Positions 16,497-24,848 of a stretch of 64,000 nucleotides of DNA are shown in pieces (position 1 is the stretch's first letter; each line of letters starts with the position of its first letter). Position numbers and translations under genes: made by a program. Origin of the DNA: Oceanicaulis sp. BBD 1991-10 (GTDB lineage Bacteria; Pseudomonadota; Alphaproteobacteria; Caulobacterales; Maricaulaceae); NCBI GenBank assembly GCA_001657295.1, contig LYSW01000012.1:26381-90380 (forward strand), read 5' to 3'. Below the pieces are notes generated by a model. The model searched no databases. It worked only from the letters and a program-made list of their open reading frames with translations, and had not been told where the DNA came from.

Positions 16497-17363
16497 ATGC
16501 TGCGTCCAGATGTTCACGCCGTTTTTGACCCGCAGAGCAACACCATCAGCTATGTGGTGGCCTGTCCGGACACTAAAGCCTGCGCCATCATCGATCCGGT
16601 GCTCGATTTCGATCTTGCGAGCGGGCGGACCGGCCAGGACAGCGCGAAAAAGCTGATCGGCCTGATCGAGGATCACGGTCTGAAGCCGGAGATGATCCTG
16701 GAGACGCATGTCCATGCCGACCACATTTCGGCCGCGCCCTGGCTGAAGCAGCGCTTCGGCTGTCCCATCGTGATCGGCGACGCGATCAGCGAGACCCAGA
16801 AGGCCTTCGCCCCCGTCTATGCGCTGGAATCGGAAATCTCCGGCTCCGGTGCGGAATTTGACCGGCTGCTGGCGGACGAAGAAGGCTTCACGATCGGCGC
16901 GCTGGACTGCCGGGCGCTTCATACGCCCGGCCACACGCCGGCCTGCATGACCTATATCATCGGCGACGCCGGCTTTGTCGGCGACACGCTGTTCATGCCC
17001 GACTTCGGCACCGCGCGCTGCGATTTTCCCGGCGGTTGCGCGCGCGAGCTTTACCGCTCGATCCAGAAAATCTTCGCCCTGCCCGATGAGACGCGCTTGT
17101 TCATGTGCCATGACTACAAAGCGCCCGGCCGGGCCGATTTCGCCTGGGAGACCACGGTGGGCGAGCAGCGCGCGCGCAATGTCCATGTCGGCGGATCTGT
17201 AAGCGAAGACGCGTTCGTCGCCATGCGCACGAGCCGCGACGCCAAGCTGGGCACGCCCAAGCTGATGCTGCCCTCGGTCCAGACCAATATCCGCGCCGGC
17301 CAGCTGCCGGGCGCCGATGACCAGGGCCGCGTCTTCCTCAAGCTTCCCATCGACGCGCTTTAG
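16497..17363 (+). CDS. Persulfide dioxygenase-like metallo-beta-lactamase-fold protein
   Basis: A 288-residue MBL-fold protein. The metal site THVHADH (H71, H73, D75, H76), TPGHTPA and GDTLFMPDFGTARCDFPGG are those of the ETHE1/Blh persulfide dioxygenase group, which oxidises glutathione persulfide to sulfite with one iron. The longer length with extra C-terminal residues is like bacterial Blh-type enzymes. The divergent rhodanese fits a small sulfide-detoxification unit. No BigR-type repressor gene is adjacent. A glyoxalase-II-like role is less likely given the FGTARCDFPGG segment. Confidence 0.8.
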   Translation: MLRPDVHAVFDPQSNTISYVVACPDTKACAIIDPVLDFDLASGRTGQDSAKKLIGLIEDHGLKPEMILETHVHADHISAAPWLKQRFGCPIVIGDAISETQKAFAPVYALESEISGSGAEFDRLLADEEGFTIGALDCRALHTPGHTPACMTYIIGDAGFVGDTLFMPDFGTARCDFPGGCARELYRSIQKIFALPDETRLFMCHDYKAPGRADFAWETTVGEQRARNVHVGGSVSEDAFVAMRTSRDAKLGTPKLMLPSVQTNIRAGQLPGADDQGRVFLKLPIDAL

Positions 17364-17424
17364 CCCGAACCCCATTTCGGTTCCGTGTTAAGCTCCCGCG
17401 GGCGCATGCAGGGAGACATGAGTG

Positions 17425-17778
17425 ATGAGCTATGTGGAAGGCTTCGTCCTGCCGATCTCAAAGGACAACAAGCAGGCCTATATCGATCATGCGCTGTATT
17501 GCGCGGATGTGTTCAAGGAATACGGCATGACCGCCATGGTCGAGTGCTGGGGCGATGACGTGCCGGACGGCAAGATCAACTCCATGCGCACCGCGGTGCT
17601 GCTGGAAGAGGGTGAGACCGTCGTGTTTTCCTGGATGACCTGGCCGGACAAGGCGACGCGGGATGCCGGCTGGGAGAAGATCATGGCCGATCCGCGCATG
17701 GCGCCCGGCGCCGTCGAGATTCCATTTGACGGCAAGCGCATGATTTTCGGGGGATTTGTGCCAATCGTCGAGATCTAG
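17425..17778 (+). CDS. DUF1428 family protein, YbaA-like
   Basis: A 117-residue protein that closely resembles E. coli YbaA: SYVEGFVLPI at the start, MVECWGDDVPDGK in the middle, FSWMTWPDKATRDA, and PFDGKRMIFGGF at the end. The family adopts a dimeric alpha+beta barrel fold; no reaction is established. The start at 17425 follows GGGAGA; a GTG three bases earlier is also in frame. A GC-rich hairpin at 17825-17859 could end the transcript. Confidence 0.85.
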   Translation: MSYVEGFVLPISKDNKQAYIDHALYCADVFKEYGMTAMVECWGDDVPDGKINSMRTAVLLEEGETVVFSWMTWPDKATRDAGWEKIMADPRMAPGAVEIPFDGKRMIFGGFVPIVEI

Positions 17779-17824
17779 GCCCGCCGCCTTGGCGATCGGC
17801 GATGTTTGCCTGGACGCCTTTGAT

Positions 17825-17870
17825 CCGGTCCCGGCCGATCTGAGAGACGTCGGGACCGGCCGTCTTCGTT
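17825..17870 (+). terminator. Possible terminator after the YbaA-like gene
   Basis: A 9-bp inverted repeat CCGGTCCCG (17825-17833) / CGGGACCGG (17851-17859) with a 17-base loop is followed by CCGTCTTCGTTT. It sits 46 bases past the stop codon. The large loop and weak T-run make this tentative. Confidence 0.35.
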
Positions 17871-18010
17871 TCGATGATCAGGACAAGATGCGTCCGGCGG
17901 TCCGGCCTTGCGGCCGAGCCTTGGCCGGGACCGGACGCTGGGCGGCTTTTTGATGACGCGCTGACCGCCAGCCATTAGCGTCTTCGCGTCTTGAACGAAG
18001 GAGCGCCGCC

Positions 18011-18988
18011 ATGGCCGTCGAAGACCAGGTCCCCACCCAGTCCGGATTTCCCGCCAAATCCACCGGCGCCGAAGTGCTTGAGGGCGTCGACCTGACGGGC
18101 CAGACCGCGATCGTCACCGGGGGTTATAGCGGGATCGGTCTGGAGACGGTGCGGGCTCTCCTGGACCGCGGCGCATCGGTCATCGTGCCCGTGCGGTCCC
18201 CGGAGAAAGCCGCCGAGGCGCTATCAGGCCTGAACGGCGACGTGTCCACCGCCGTGATGGATCTGGGGGATCTGACGTCGGTGCGCGCCTTCGTGGAGGA
18301 GATGACCGGCGCCCTCTCCCGCCTTGATCTTCTGATCAACAACGCCGGCATCATGGCCTGTCCGGAGGCGCGGGTCGGTCCGGGATGGGAAAGCCAGTTC
18401 GGGATCAATCATATGGGCCATTTCGCGCTGACCGCCGGATTGACGCCGCTGCTGCAGCGCACAGAGAACGCCCGCGTGGTGGCCCTGTCCTCCACCGCCC
18501 ACAAGATGTCCGACATCCTGTGGGACGACATCCAGTATCAGCGCACGCCATACGACAAGTGGCGGGCCTATGGTCAGGCGAAGACCGCCAACGCCCTGTT
18601 TGCAAACGGCTTGTCGCGCCGGCTGAAGCCGAGCGGCGGGCTGGCGTTCGCGGTCCATCCCGGCGGCATCTTCACGCCGCTGCAGCGTCATTTGCCCAAA
18701 GAAGAGCAGATCGCTCTGGGCTGGCTTGGCCCGGATGGAGCGCCCTCGGAACAGGCGCGCGCGCTTTTCAAAACGCCCGAGCAAGGCTGCTCGACAACGC
18801 TATGGGCGGCCAGCTCGCCACTGCTTGCGGGCAAGCCGGGCGTGTATTGCGAAGATTGCGACATCGCGCCGCCGACCGATCCGGAAAGCCCGGCTGCGCG
18901 CTATCAGGGCGTCAACGCCCATGCCTGCAGCGACGAGAGCGCCGAGCGGCTCTGGGAGATCAGCGAAGACTTGCTGGCGCAGGCTTAA
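18011..18988 (+). CDS. Short-chain dehydrogenase/reductase (SDR)
   Basis: A 325-residue classical SDR with the cofactor motif TGGYSGIG (near residue 36), the NNAGIM segment, the catalytic Ser in ALSSTAHK and the Y-x3-K pair in YGQAKTAN. An unusually long N-terminal lead (about 30 residues) and C-terminal tail resemble the retinol-dehydrogenase/WWOX-like SDR group, which usually prefers NADP(H). The substrate cannot be told. It stands alone; the outer-membrane protein gene converges on it with 3 bases between stops. Confidence 0.85.
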   Translation: MAVEDQVPTQSGFPAKSTGAEVLEGVDLTGQTAIVTGGYSGIGLETVRALLDRGASVIVPVRSPEKAAEALSGLNGDVSTAVMDLGDLTSVRAFVEEMTGALSRLDLLINNAGIMACPEARVGPGWESQFGINHMGHFALTAGLTPLLQRTENARVVALSSTAHKMSDILWDDIQYQRTPYDKWRAYGQAKTANALFANGLSRRLKPSGGLAFAVHPGGIFTPLQRHLPKEEQIALGWLGPDGAPSEQARALFKTPEQGCSTTLWAASSPLLAGKPGVYCEDCDIAPPTDPESPAARYQGVNAHACSDESAERLWEISEDLLAQA

Positions 18989-18991
18989 ACG

Positions 18992-19738
18992 TCAGAAGCG
19001 GAAGCGTCCGCGCACGCCGAAATAGCCCGTGACGCCTTCGCCCACTTCAACCTCGTGGGAGGTGGCGCTGCTCAATTCGGTGTTGACCTCATAGCCGCCC
19101 TGAATCTGGGCGCCGCCGTAAAAACCCCAGCGGAAATCATCAAACCGGCATTCCGGCCTGTCCCATTCCACGGCCAGGTCGAATCCGCCGGCCGGGACGA
19201 GTTCGGTCCCCGATTCAGAGCGGGTATAGCTGCCCGCGACGTCGAGATCCCAGCTCGAGACCCGCCCGCCGGCATAGCCGCGGCCGATGACCTGCATGCC
19301 CGCGGCGCGCCAGAGAATGTGCTCATAGCCCAAGAAGCCCGACACATCATTCGGGTTCAACTTGAACCGCGTCTCCACCGAACTGCATCCGGAGGACTGA
19401 CAGACTTCGACATCAACAGACGCCCCCGGCGCCGCCCAGATTCCGGCGAAGAACCGGCCGCGCCCATCGCCGATCGGCGGAAAGGACACGAAGGCGTCGA
19501 TCCCGGGATCGGTGCTGTTCACGCTCACCGTATCGGAATAGCGGCCGCCGCCATAATCGGTGTTCACGGTGACATCCACGCCGTAATAGCGGATCTCCGT
19601 GCCCAGACCGAAGCGAAAGCGCGGCTCCGTCCCGTTCGGCTGCGCCAGCGCGGGCGACGCGCCGACTAAAAAGAGCGCCAGAACGCAGGCGGTTTTGTTT
19701 GCGGATTTCCGGAGGAAAAACGATCGATCCACCATCAA
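18992..19738 (-). CDS. Predicted outer-membrane beta-barrel protein of unknown function
   Basis: A 248-residue exported protein. A signal peptide (hydrophobic core ACVLALFLVGASPALA, cleavage near ALA-Q) precedes alternating polar and aromatic strands such as FRFGLGTEIRYYGVDV, and the chain ends in RGRFRF, the terminal-Phe signature of outer-membrane barrels. Two cysteines in CQSSGCSS could form a loop disulfide. No family is recognised. A 13-bp palindrome lies 34 bases upstream (19772-19784). Confidence 0.6.
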   Translation of the reverse strand: MMVDRSFFLRKSANKTACVLALFLVGASPALAQPNGTEPRFRFGLGTEIRYYGVDVTVNTDYGGGRYSDTVSVNSTDPGIDAFVSFPPIGDGRGRFFAGIWAAPGASVDVEVCQSSGCSSVETRFKLNPNDVSGFLGYEHILWRAAGMQVIGRGYAGGRVSSWDLDVAGSYTRSESGTELVPAGGFDLAVEWDRPECRFDDFRWGFYGGAQIQGGYEVNTELSSATSHEVEVGEGVTGYFGVRGRFRF

Positions 19739-19771
19739 GACACATGCCCCTTATGCCAATTCGATAACAAC

Positions 19772-19784
19772 CGTTCATTGAACG
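19772..19784. promoter_or_regulatory. Small palindrome upstream of the outer-membrane protein gene
   Basis: CGTTCATTGAACG is a perfect odd palindrome (CGTTCA-T-TGAACG) in the 200-base gap between the outer-membrane protein gene (start 19738) and mrp. Position and symmetry suit a dimeric regulator, but a chance occurrence is possible. Confidence 0.3.
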
Positions 19785-19940
19785 TAGCACAGAAGAATGT
19801 CCGCACCAAATTTATGGGTATTGGATCAGCCCGGCGCCCCGTCGCGCCTCCTGGCGCGAACCCTCACCTCACAGCTCTAAGACAGGCTCGGCGCATTGCT
19901 TGTTCGGCGGGACGCCGCTGACGCGGACTGGCCGGGACCT

Positions 19941-21023
19941 TTAGTCTTCGAAGACAATGTCCGGCGCAGGCCGGTTGGCGATGGCGGCCTGATGCAGCAT
20001 GGCGTCGGCGGCGCGTTCAAACGCCTTGGCCACCGGCCCCTCCCCGGCGGCCACCAGGTGGCCCGCGTCGCTCGCTTCGCGCAATTCGGGATGCAGCGGG
20101 ATTTCGCCCAGGAAAGGCGCGCCGATCAGCTCGGCCTCGGCCCGCGCGCCGCCCCGGCCGAAAATCTCGCTGGGTTCGCCGCAATGGGGGCAGAGGAAGA
20201 AGCTCATATTCTCCACCATGCCCAGAATGGGGATGGCGGTGCGGTCAAACAGCGCCGCGGCCTTCTTGGCGTCGTCCAGCGCCAGGTTTTGAGGCGTAGA
20301 CACGATGACCACGCCGGAAATCGGCGCGCCCTGGGCGACCGCCAATTGCACGTCGCCGGTGCCCGGCGGCATGTCGATGATCAGAATGTCGAGATCGCCC
20401 CAATTCACCTCGCCCAAGAATTGACGGACCGCGCCGGTGACCATGGGCGCGCGCCAGACCACGGGATCGCGCTCGCCGACCAGAAAGCCCATGGAGACCA
20501 GCTTCACGCCATGGGCCTCAAGCGGCTCGATGCCCGCCTTGGTCTTCTGGAGCCCGGGCGCCTCGGTCAGGCCGAACAGGCGCGGCGCGCTGGGTCCGTA
20601 AATGTCCGCATCCATCAGCCCGGTCTTCAGCCCGAGCTTGACGCAGGCGGCGGCGAGATTGGCCGCCACGGTGGACTTGCCCACACCGCCCTTGCCCGAG
20701 GCCACGGCGACGACGAAGCGCGCCGGCGGGGCCAGCGGTTGGCTGGACGCCGGCTGAGGCTTGGAGGCGCCGCGCGCGAGCGTGGTTTCAATGATGACGC
20801 GCGTGCGCTCCACTTCGGCCAGCGCGGTGAGCGCCGCGTCGACCGCCGCGCGCAGGGCCGTGATGTCCTCGCCCTCCTGGCCGGGTTTGAGCACCAGCGT
20901 GGCGACGCCGTCCTTCAAATCGATGGCGTCGATGCGGCCGGACGTCGACAGCGGCGCGCCGCTGGACGGGTCGGCGACGGCGGATAAGGCTTGGTGCAGT
21001 GCGTCGGTCATGACCGATGACAT
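19941..21023 (-). CDS. mrp: Mrp/ApbC-type iron-sulfur cluster carrier ATPase
   Basis: The product has 360 residues. An N-terminal MIP18/DUF59-like domain (about residues 5-80) is followed by a linker rich in Pro and Ser, then a P-loop ATPase with the deviant Walker A ASGKGGVGKS (about 108-117) and the cluster-binding C-P-H-C near residue 270. Proteins of this type bind and pass 4Fe-4S clusters to apo-enzymes. Two starts are possible (21023 and 21011). The gene diverges from the tRNA-Ser gene. Confidence 0.92.
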   Translation of the reverse strand: MSSVMTDALHQALSAVADPSSGAPLSTSGRIDAIDLKDGVATLVLKPGQEGEDITALRAAVDAALTALAEVERTRVIIETTLARGASKPQPASSQPLAPPARFVVAVASGKGGVGKSTVAANLAAACVKLGLKTGLMDADIYGPSAPRLFGLTEAPGLQKTKAGIEPLEAHGVKLVSMGFLVGERDPVVWRAPMVTGAVRQFLGEVNWGDLDILIIDMPPGTGDVQLAVAQGAPISGVVIVSTPQNLALDDAKKAAALFDRTAIPILGMVENMSFFLCPHCGEPSEIFGRGGARAEAELIGAPFLGEIPLHPELREASDAGHLVAAGEGPVAKAFERAADAMLHQAAIANRPAPDIVFED

Positions 21024-21089
21024 AGGCGAGCGCGGCGCCTTTCGAAAGCCCGCTGCGCGCCAACTGCAGCGCCAAGCGCTTAAGACGCC

Positions 21090-21119
21090 TTGATTGCGCC
21101 AAGCCTTCGCGGCTACACC
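21090..21119 (+). promoter_or_regulatory. Promoter of the tRNA-Ser gene
   Basis: TTGATT (21090-21095) and GCTACACC (21112-21119) are spaced as in the housekeeping promoters described for Caulobacter (TTGacgS with GCTANAWC), differing from the -10 consensus at one position. The -10 element ends 7 bases before the tRNA 5' end. Confidence 0.5.
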
Positions 21120-21126
21120 GGTAAAT

Positions 21127-21217
21127 GGAGACGTGGCCGAGTGGTCGAAGGCGCTCCCCTGCTAAGGGAGTATACCTCAAAAGGGTATCGAGGGTTCGAA
21201 TCCCTTCGTCTCCGCCA
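21127..21217 (+). tRNA. tRNA-Ser (GCT)
   Basis: Acceptor stem GGAGACG (21127-21133) pairs with CGTCTCC (21207-21213), followed by discriminator G and an encoded CCA. The anticodon stem CTCCC/GGGAG holds the loop CTGCTAA, giving anticodon GCT (21161-21163), which reads AGC/AGU. The long variable arm (TATACCTC...GGGTATC) is typical of class II serine tRNAs, and the T-loop GGTTCGAATCC is intact. Confidence 0.97.
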
Positions 21218-21258
21218 GATCTTTCCTGTTTGACGCGCGCCCTGCTTGATGCCTGGGC

Positions 21259-22128
21259 CTAACGGCCCAGCGTCTCCTCGCGCACGCGCTCAGCGAACAG
21301 ATCCGGCATCTCCATCAAGCTGAGAGCCATATACATCACAGCCCGGCGATGATCAGTCTCGGAGACCGGGACCACGATCCGTCCCTGCGTCGGAGAATTA
21401 CGGCCAAAATCGATCCGTCCGATCAGCGCGCCGTCCTGGGTGATGGTGTATCCCTCGACGGAGCGCGCGCCCATCATCCCCGCGTCTCGAAAACCGGCCG
21501 GCAGAGCTTGGAAGCTTTGGCCGTCAAAGACCATGTCCGCTCGAAGAAGCCGGCGCTGCTCCGCGATATCTTCCGTATTAAACGAGACCGAAAACCCTCC
21601 AAAGCGCGCACCGCTTTCCGCAAAGGCGGGGAGAGCGACTTCCAGGGCGATATCATTGCCCTCGGGCGTATCAGCCTGGCAGGCGTAGAGCTGTAGGGTT
21701 TGATTGGCGAAATCATACCCGGCGATCGAGCTGCCTTCGGCTCGAAGGCTGCATTGTCCGGCGATGTCTCGGGCCTCTTCCCCATCGGAGAAGGCGTAGT
21801 TGATTCTCACAGTCGATCGCGTTCGCCCGAATATCCGGCTTCGCTGCGTCGATTGGCGCGCGGAATAAGAATACTCGCTCGCCTCGATCGTGCGCCGCAT
21901 CAATCCTCTGGCTCTAAGCTCGATGGTCTCGGTGGCGACGCTGTAGAGGGCGAATTGTTGCAACACCGCCGCCGGCGCGGACTCGTCGCCTGACGCCTCC
22001 CGTGACTCTTCGCCCTCCTGGGCGCCGGGCTGGTCCACGTCGCCGCTCGCATTTTGCGCGGCGGACGGAGTCGAAAGCAGCAGGACGCCCGCAATGACGG
22101 CCACCACCTTTAGTGCTAAATCGGCCAT
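21259..22128 (-). CDS. Secreted protein of unknown function
   Basis: A 289-residue protein with an N-terminal signal peptide (core LKVVAVIAGVLLL, cleavage near SAAQ). An acidic, low-complexity linker (about residues 30-52) separates it from a globular part with many short beta-type segments and two cysteines. A GGGGGGA ribosome site precedes the ATG. No family is recognised. It sits alone between tRNA-Ser and an AT-rich gap, and lacks a typical barrel C-terminus (ends in TLGR), so a periplasmic location is more likely than outer membrane. Confidence 0.65.
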   Translation of the reverse strand: MADLALKVVAVIAGVLLLSTPSAAQNASGDVDQPGAQEGEESREASGDESAPAAVLQQFALYSVATETIELRARGLMRRTIEASEYSYSARQSTQRSRIFGRTRSTVRINYAFSDGEEARDIAGQCSLRAEGSSIAGYDFANQTLQLYACQADTPEGNDIALEVALPAFAESGARFGGFSVSFNTEDIAEQRRLLRADMVFDGQSFQALPAGFRDAGMMGARSVEGYTITQDGALIGRIDFGRNSPTQGRIVVPVSETDHRRAVMYMALSLMEMPDLFAERVREETLGR

Positions 22129-22199
22129 ACTATCCCCCCTGTATTTTTGCTTTTATATCATCTGTGAATAATCCGAGCTAATTTTGAATTGAAGAACAT

Positions 22200-22218
22200 A
22201 TTCTGGCTCCGCCAGAAT
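22200..22218. repeat. Perfect inverted repeat in an AT-rich intergenic region
   Basis: ATTCTGGC (22200-22207) and GCCAGAAT (22211-22218) form a perfect 8-bp inverted repeat with a 3-base centre. It lies in the AT-rich gap 22129-22374, upstream of the secreted-protein gene and downstream of the DUF998 gene. There is no run of T on either side, so an operator is at least as likely as a terminator. Confidence 0.4.
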
Positions 22219-22374
22219 TGCGCCCTTGTTTGCGCTAACATATTATTTTATATGTATAATCACAAACTCAGACAGATTTGATCTACACTCAGATACGACT
22301 TTAAGTATATTTTGGCGCATGCTTGAAGCGCATCTGCAGCCACCGCCCAATAAGGCACCTTAGACGGCGCCGCT

Positions 22375-22989
22375 TCACGGTTCGCTGAAACGCGAGAGCC
22401 AGAGCCCGAACGCGATCAGACATCCATAGATCACAGATTCCAGGCCCCGCTGGATCAAGCCGACCTGCGGATGCTCCGGCGCCAGCGAAAGAAAGAGCGC
22501 CAAGCCGACGGCCCCGCACGCAATCCCGGCGATCATGAGCCGCCGCGCGCCCAAGCGTCCGACAGCAACGGCCAGCAGCGCGATCCCGGTCAGACCGCTG
22601 AGATAAGCCACGGCGCCAGCCAGCATGTGGATCCGGTGCGTCGCACTTGGATCGACCGGCCGGCAATCCGTGTCACAAGGCGCCAGCGCGCCGATGATCA
22701 GGCCGAGGGCGTAGACCGCCAACACAGAAAGCCCGGCCAGCGCCAGTCCACGGCGGCGCATCGCCGCCGCCGCCAGGCAGAGAAATGCGAGCAACAAAAG
22801 TTCGGCCGGGATGAATCCGAATCCGTTCATCGCCCAGGCGCCGGACGTCCCCGTCGCGCCGAGCTCGCTCATGAATTGCGCGCTATGGCTATAGCCCGGC
22901 CGCAGCGCGCCCGCGATCAGAACTGAGGCGGCGAGCCAGATTGCGCTCGCGATGGGCAGGAGCGCCGTGAGGCGGCGGGACAAGGTCAT
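22375..22989 (-). CDS. DUF998 family membrane protein
   Basis: A 204-residue protein with about six hydrophobic segments. The first loop (RPGYSHSAQFMSELGATG) and the conserved cysteine pair in APCDTDC are characteristic of DUF998. The function of the family is not established. It begins 36 bases after the HTH-2TM gene on the same strand and is probably co-transcribed with it. A paralogue with the same loop pattern lies at 63213-63899. Confidence 0.8.
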   Translation of the reverse strand: MTLSRRLTALLPIASAIWLAASVLIAGALRPGYSHSAQFMSELGATGTSGAWAMNGFGFIPAELLLLAFLCLAAAAMRRRGLALAGLSVLAVYALGLIIGALAPCDTDCRPVDPSATHRIHMLAGAVAYLSGLTGIALLAVAVGRLGARRLMIAGIACGAVGLALFLSLAPEHPQVGLIQRGLESVIYGCLIAFGLWLSRFSEP

Positions 22990-23025
22990 GCACGTCCTGT
23001 CTTGAAAGGATGAACGCCGAACGTG

Positions 23026-23472
23026 TCAGACTCTCTGAAAGCGCGCGACCGCCTCGACGATGCCCAGCGCGGCGCCATGGGCGGCGAGCCCCACCGTCCA
23101 CCAGAGCATCGGCCATTTCATGATGAAGCTGTCTCCGCCCATCCCCAGGCTGATCGCGAGAAAAGTGACCATGCCGACGCCATAGCCGGCCAGATGGATG
23201 TAGAAGGACAGATGGACGCCCGCCCGCGCCTTCGACATGCGCCCTTTCGCCAGCGCCGCCACTTCCGCCTCCACGTCAACGCTGAGCGCCATGACCTCGA
23301 CATCGAAGGCCGACGCCAACGCCATCATCGAGTCCTGGGACGCCGGTTCGCCCTTTTCGATGCGCTGCACGGTGCGCAGCCCGAGGCCGGCCAGCTCGGC
23401 CAGGTGCTCCTGAGACCACTGCCGCTCCTCGCGCCAGCGTTTGATCTTTGCAGCGTCTGCTTTGAAAGCCAT
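23026..23472 (-). CDS. XRE-type HTH protein with C-terminal 2TM domain
   Basis: The product has 148 residues. Residues 8-60 form an XRE helix-turn-helix (IKRWREERQWSQEHLAELAG, then LRTVQRIEKGE). The C-terminal half carries two hydrophobic segments (YIHLAGYGVGMVTFLAI and MLWWTVGLAAHGAALGI), the 2TM domain pattern, so this may be a membrane-tethered transcription factor. The start at 23472 follows AGGAGA; the frame opens 80 codons earlier through unrelated sequence. It heads the pair with the DUF998 gene and may regulate it. Confidence 0.8.
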   Translation of the reverse strand: MAFKADAAKIKRWREERQWSQEHLAELAGLGLRTVQRIEKGEPASQDSMMALASAFDVEVMALSVDVEAEVAALAKGRMSKARAGVHLSFYIHLAGYGVGMVTFLAISLGMGGDSFIMKWPMLWWTVGLAAHGAALGIVEAVARFQRV

Positions 23473-23696
23473 GGGTGTCTCCTGTGCGAAAGATGTACTC
23501 CATTCGCCTTCAGACACCAGAGGCCGCACGTACGCGCCACGCCAGGCCTGCGCCACACACCCGCCACTCGCCCGCCAGTCGCGCGCCAAAGGGCCGCCAG
23601 CGCTGGCGCATACCCCGTCGGCATTGCCCCGCGCCGGGGCGCAGACTACAGCTTTGATCCGTCTGCGTGCTATCGCGCCCCGTTTGCCGAAGCTGA

Positions 23697-24848
23697 ATGC
23701 CCGTCGTTTCAATCCCGTCCTCGCCGCCCGCCGTCAGCGTGATCGTGCCGACCTATAAGGAAGGCGAGAATATCCCGCATCTGATCGAGCGCGTGGCGCA
23801 GATGCGCCAGGCGACCGGGCTGACGCTGGAACTGATCTTCATGGATGACGGCAGCGAGGACGGCAGCGTCGAAGCGGTCGAAGCGGCCGGGCTGGATTGG
23901 GTGCAAATCGTCGTCCGCTCGGGCGAGCGGGGCTTAAGCGCCGCGGTCATCGAGGGCTTTGAGCGCGCGAAACACCCGATCCTGGTATGCATGGACGGCG
24001 ATCTCAGCCATCCGCCCGAAGCCGTTCCCCGCCTGGTCAAAGTGCTGGAAAGCGGTCAGGAATTCGCCATCGGCTCACGCTATATCAAGGGCGGCTCGAC
24101 GGACCGGGATTGGGGCTTTTGGCGATGGCTGAACAGCCGGATCGCCACCGCGCTCGCCTATCCCCTGACCCGCATCGTCGATCCCCTTTCCGGCTTTTTC
24201 GCCCTGCATAAATCCGACTTCGACGCCGCCGGCGATCTTGATCCCGTCGGCTATAAGATCGGTCTCGAGCTGATCGTTAAATGCGGCTTTGAAAATGTCG
24301 GCGAAGTGCCGATCCATTTCAGCGACCGGCGGTGGGGCGACAGCAAGCTGACCGTTCAGGAGCAGCTCAACTATATCCGCCACATCCGCCGCCTTTACGT
24401 CCATCGCTTCGGCAACGCGATGTATTTTCTTCAGTTTCTCGCGGTGGGCGCATCCGGCGTCCTGGTCAATCTTTCAATGCTGACCATGTTGTTGTGGATC
24501 GGCGCGCCAGAGCCGGCGGCGCTGGCGGGCGGGATCGCCACCAGCGTGGTCACCAATTTTCTGCTCAACCGCCGCTTCACCTTCTCCTATGCCCGCGACC
24601 GCAATCCCTACAAGCAGTTCGGCGGCTTCGTCATCGCGTCTGCGGCGGGCATGACGGTCAACTTCCTGACCGCTGTGACCATGCGGACCATGGTTCTGCC
24701 CGACACCCAGGGCGCCATCTATCTCGCCGCGCTGTGCGGCGTGGCGGCGGGGGTGACGTTTAATTTCCTCGGCAACCGCTTCGTGGTGTTCCGCAAGCGG
24801 CATGTGCCCGGTAGCGAAATCGATCAGGATCGGCACAATCGCGAATGA
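23697..24848 (+). CDS. Polyprenyl-phosphate glycosyltransferase fused to GtrA domain
   Basis: The product has 383 residues. Residues 10-235 form a DPM1-type GT2 domain: VSVIVPTYKEGENI, FMDDGSEDGS, and CMDGDLSHPPE as the metal site. From about residue 245 a four-segment GtrA-like membrane domain follows (YFLQFLAVGASGVLVNL, then NFLLNRRFTF). The two-domain form is seen in dolichol-phosphate mannosyltransferases, where GtrA may help flip the lipid-linked sugar. The next gene, overlapping by 4 bases, is a GT39-type enzyme that would use the product. Confidence 0.87.
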   Translation: MPVVSIPSSPPAVSVIVPTYKEGENIPHLIERVAQMRQATGLTLELIFMDDGSEDGSVEAVEAAGLDWVQIVVRSGERGLSAAVIEGFERAKHPILVCMDGDLSHPPEAVPRLVKVLESGQEFAIGSRYIKGGSTDRDWGFWRWLNSRIATALAYPLTRIVDPLSGFFALHKSDFDAAGDLDPVGYKIGLELIVKCGFENVGEVPIHFSDRRWGDSKLTVQEQLNYIRHIRRLYVHRFGNAMYFLQFLAVGASGVLVNLSMLTMLLWIGAPEPAALAGGIATSVVTNFLLNRRFTFSYARDRNPYKQFGGFVIASAAGMTVNFLTAVTMRTMVLPDTQGAIYLAALCGVAAGVTFNFLGNRFVVFRKRHVPGSEIDQDRHNRE

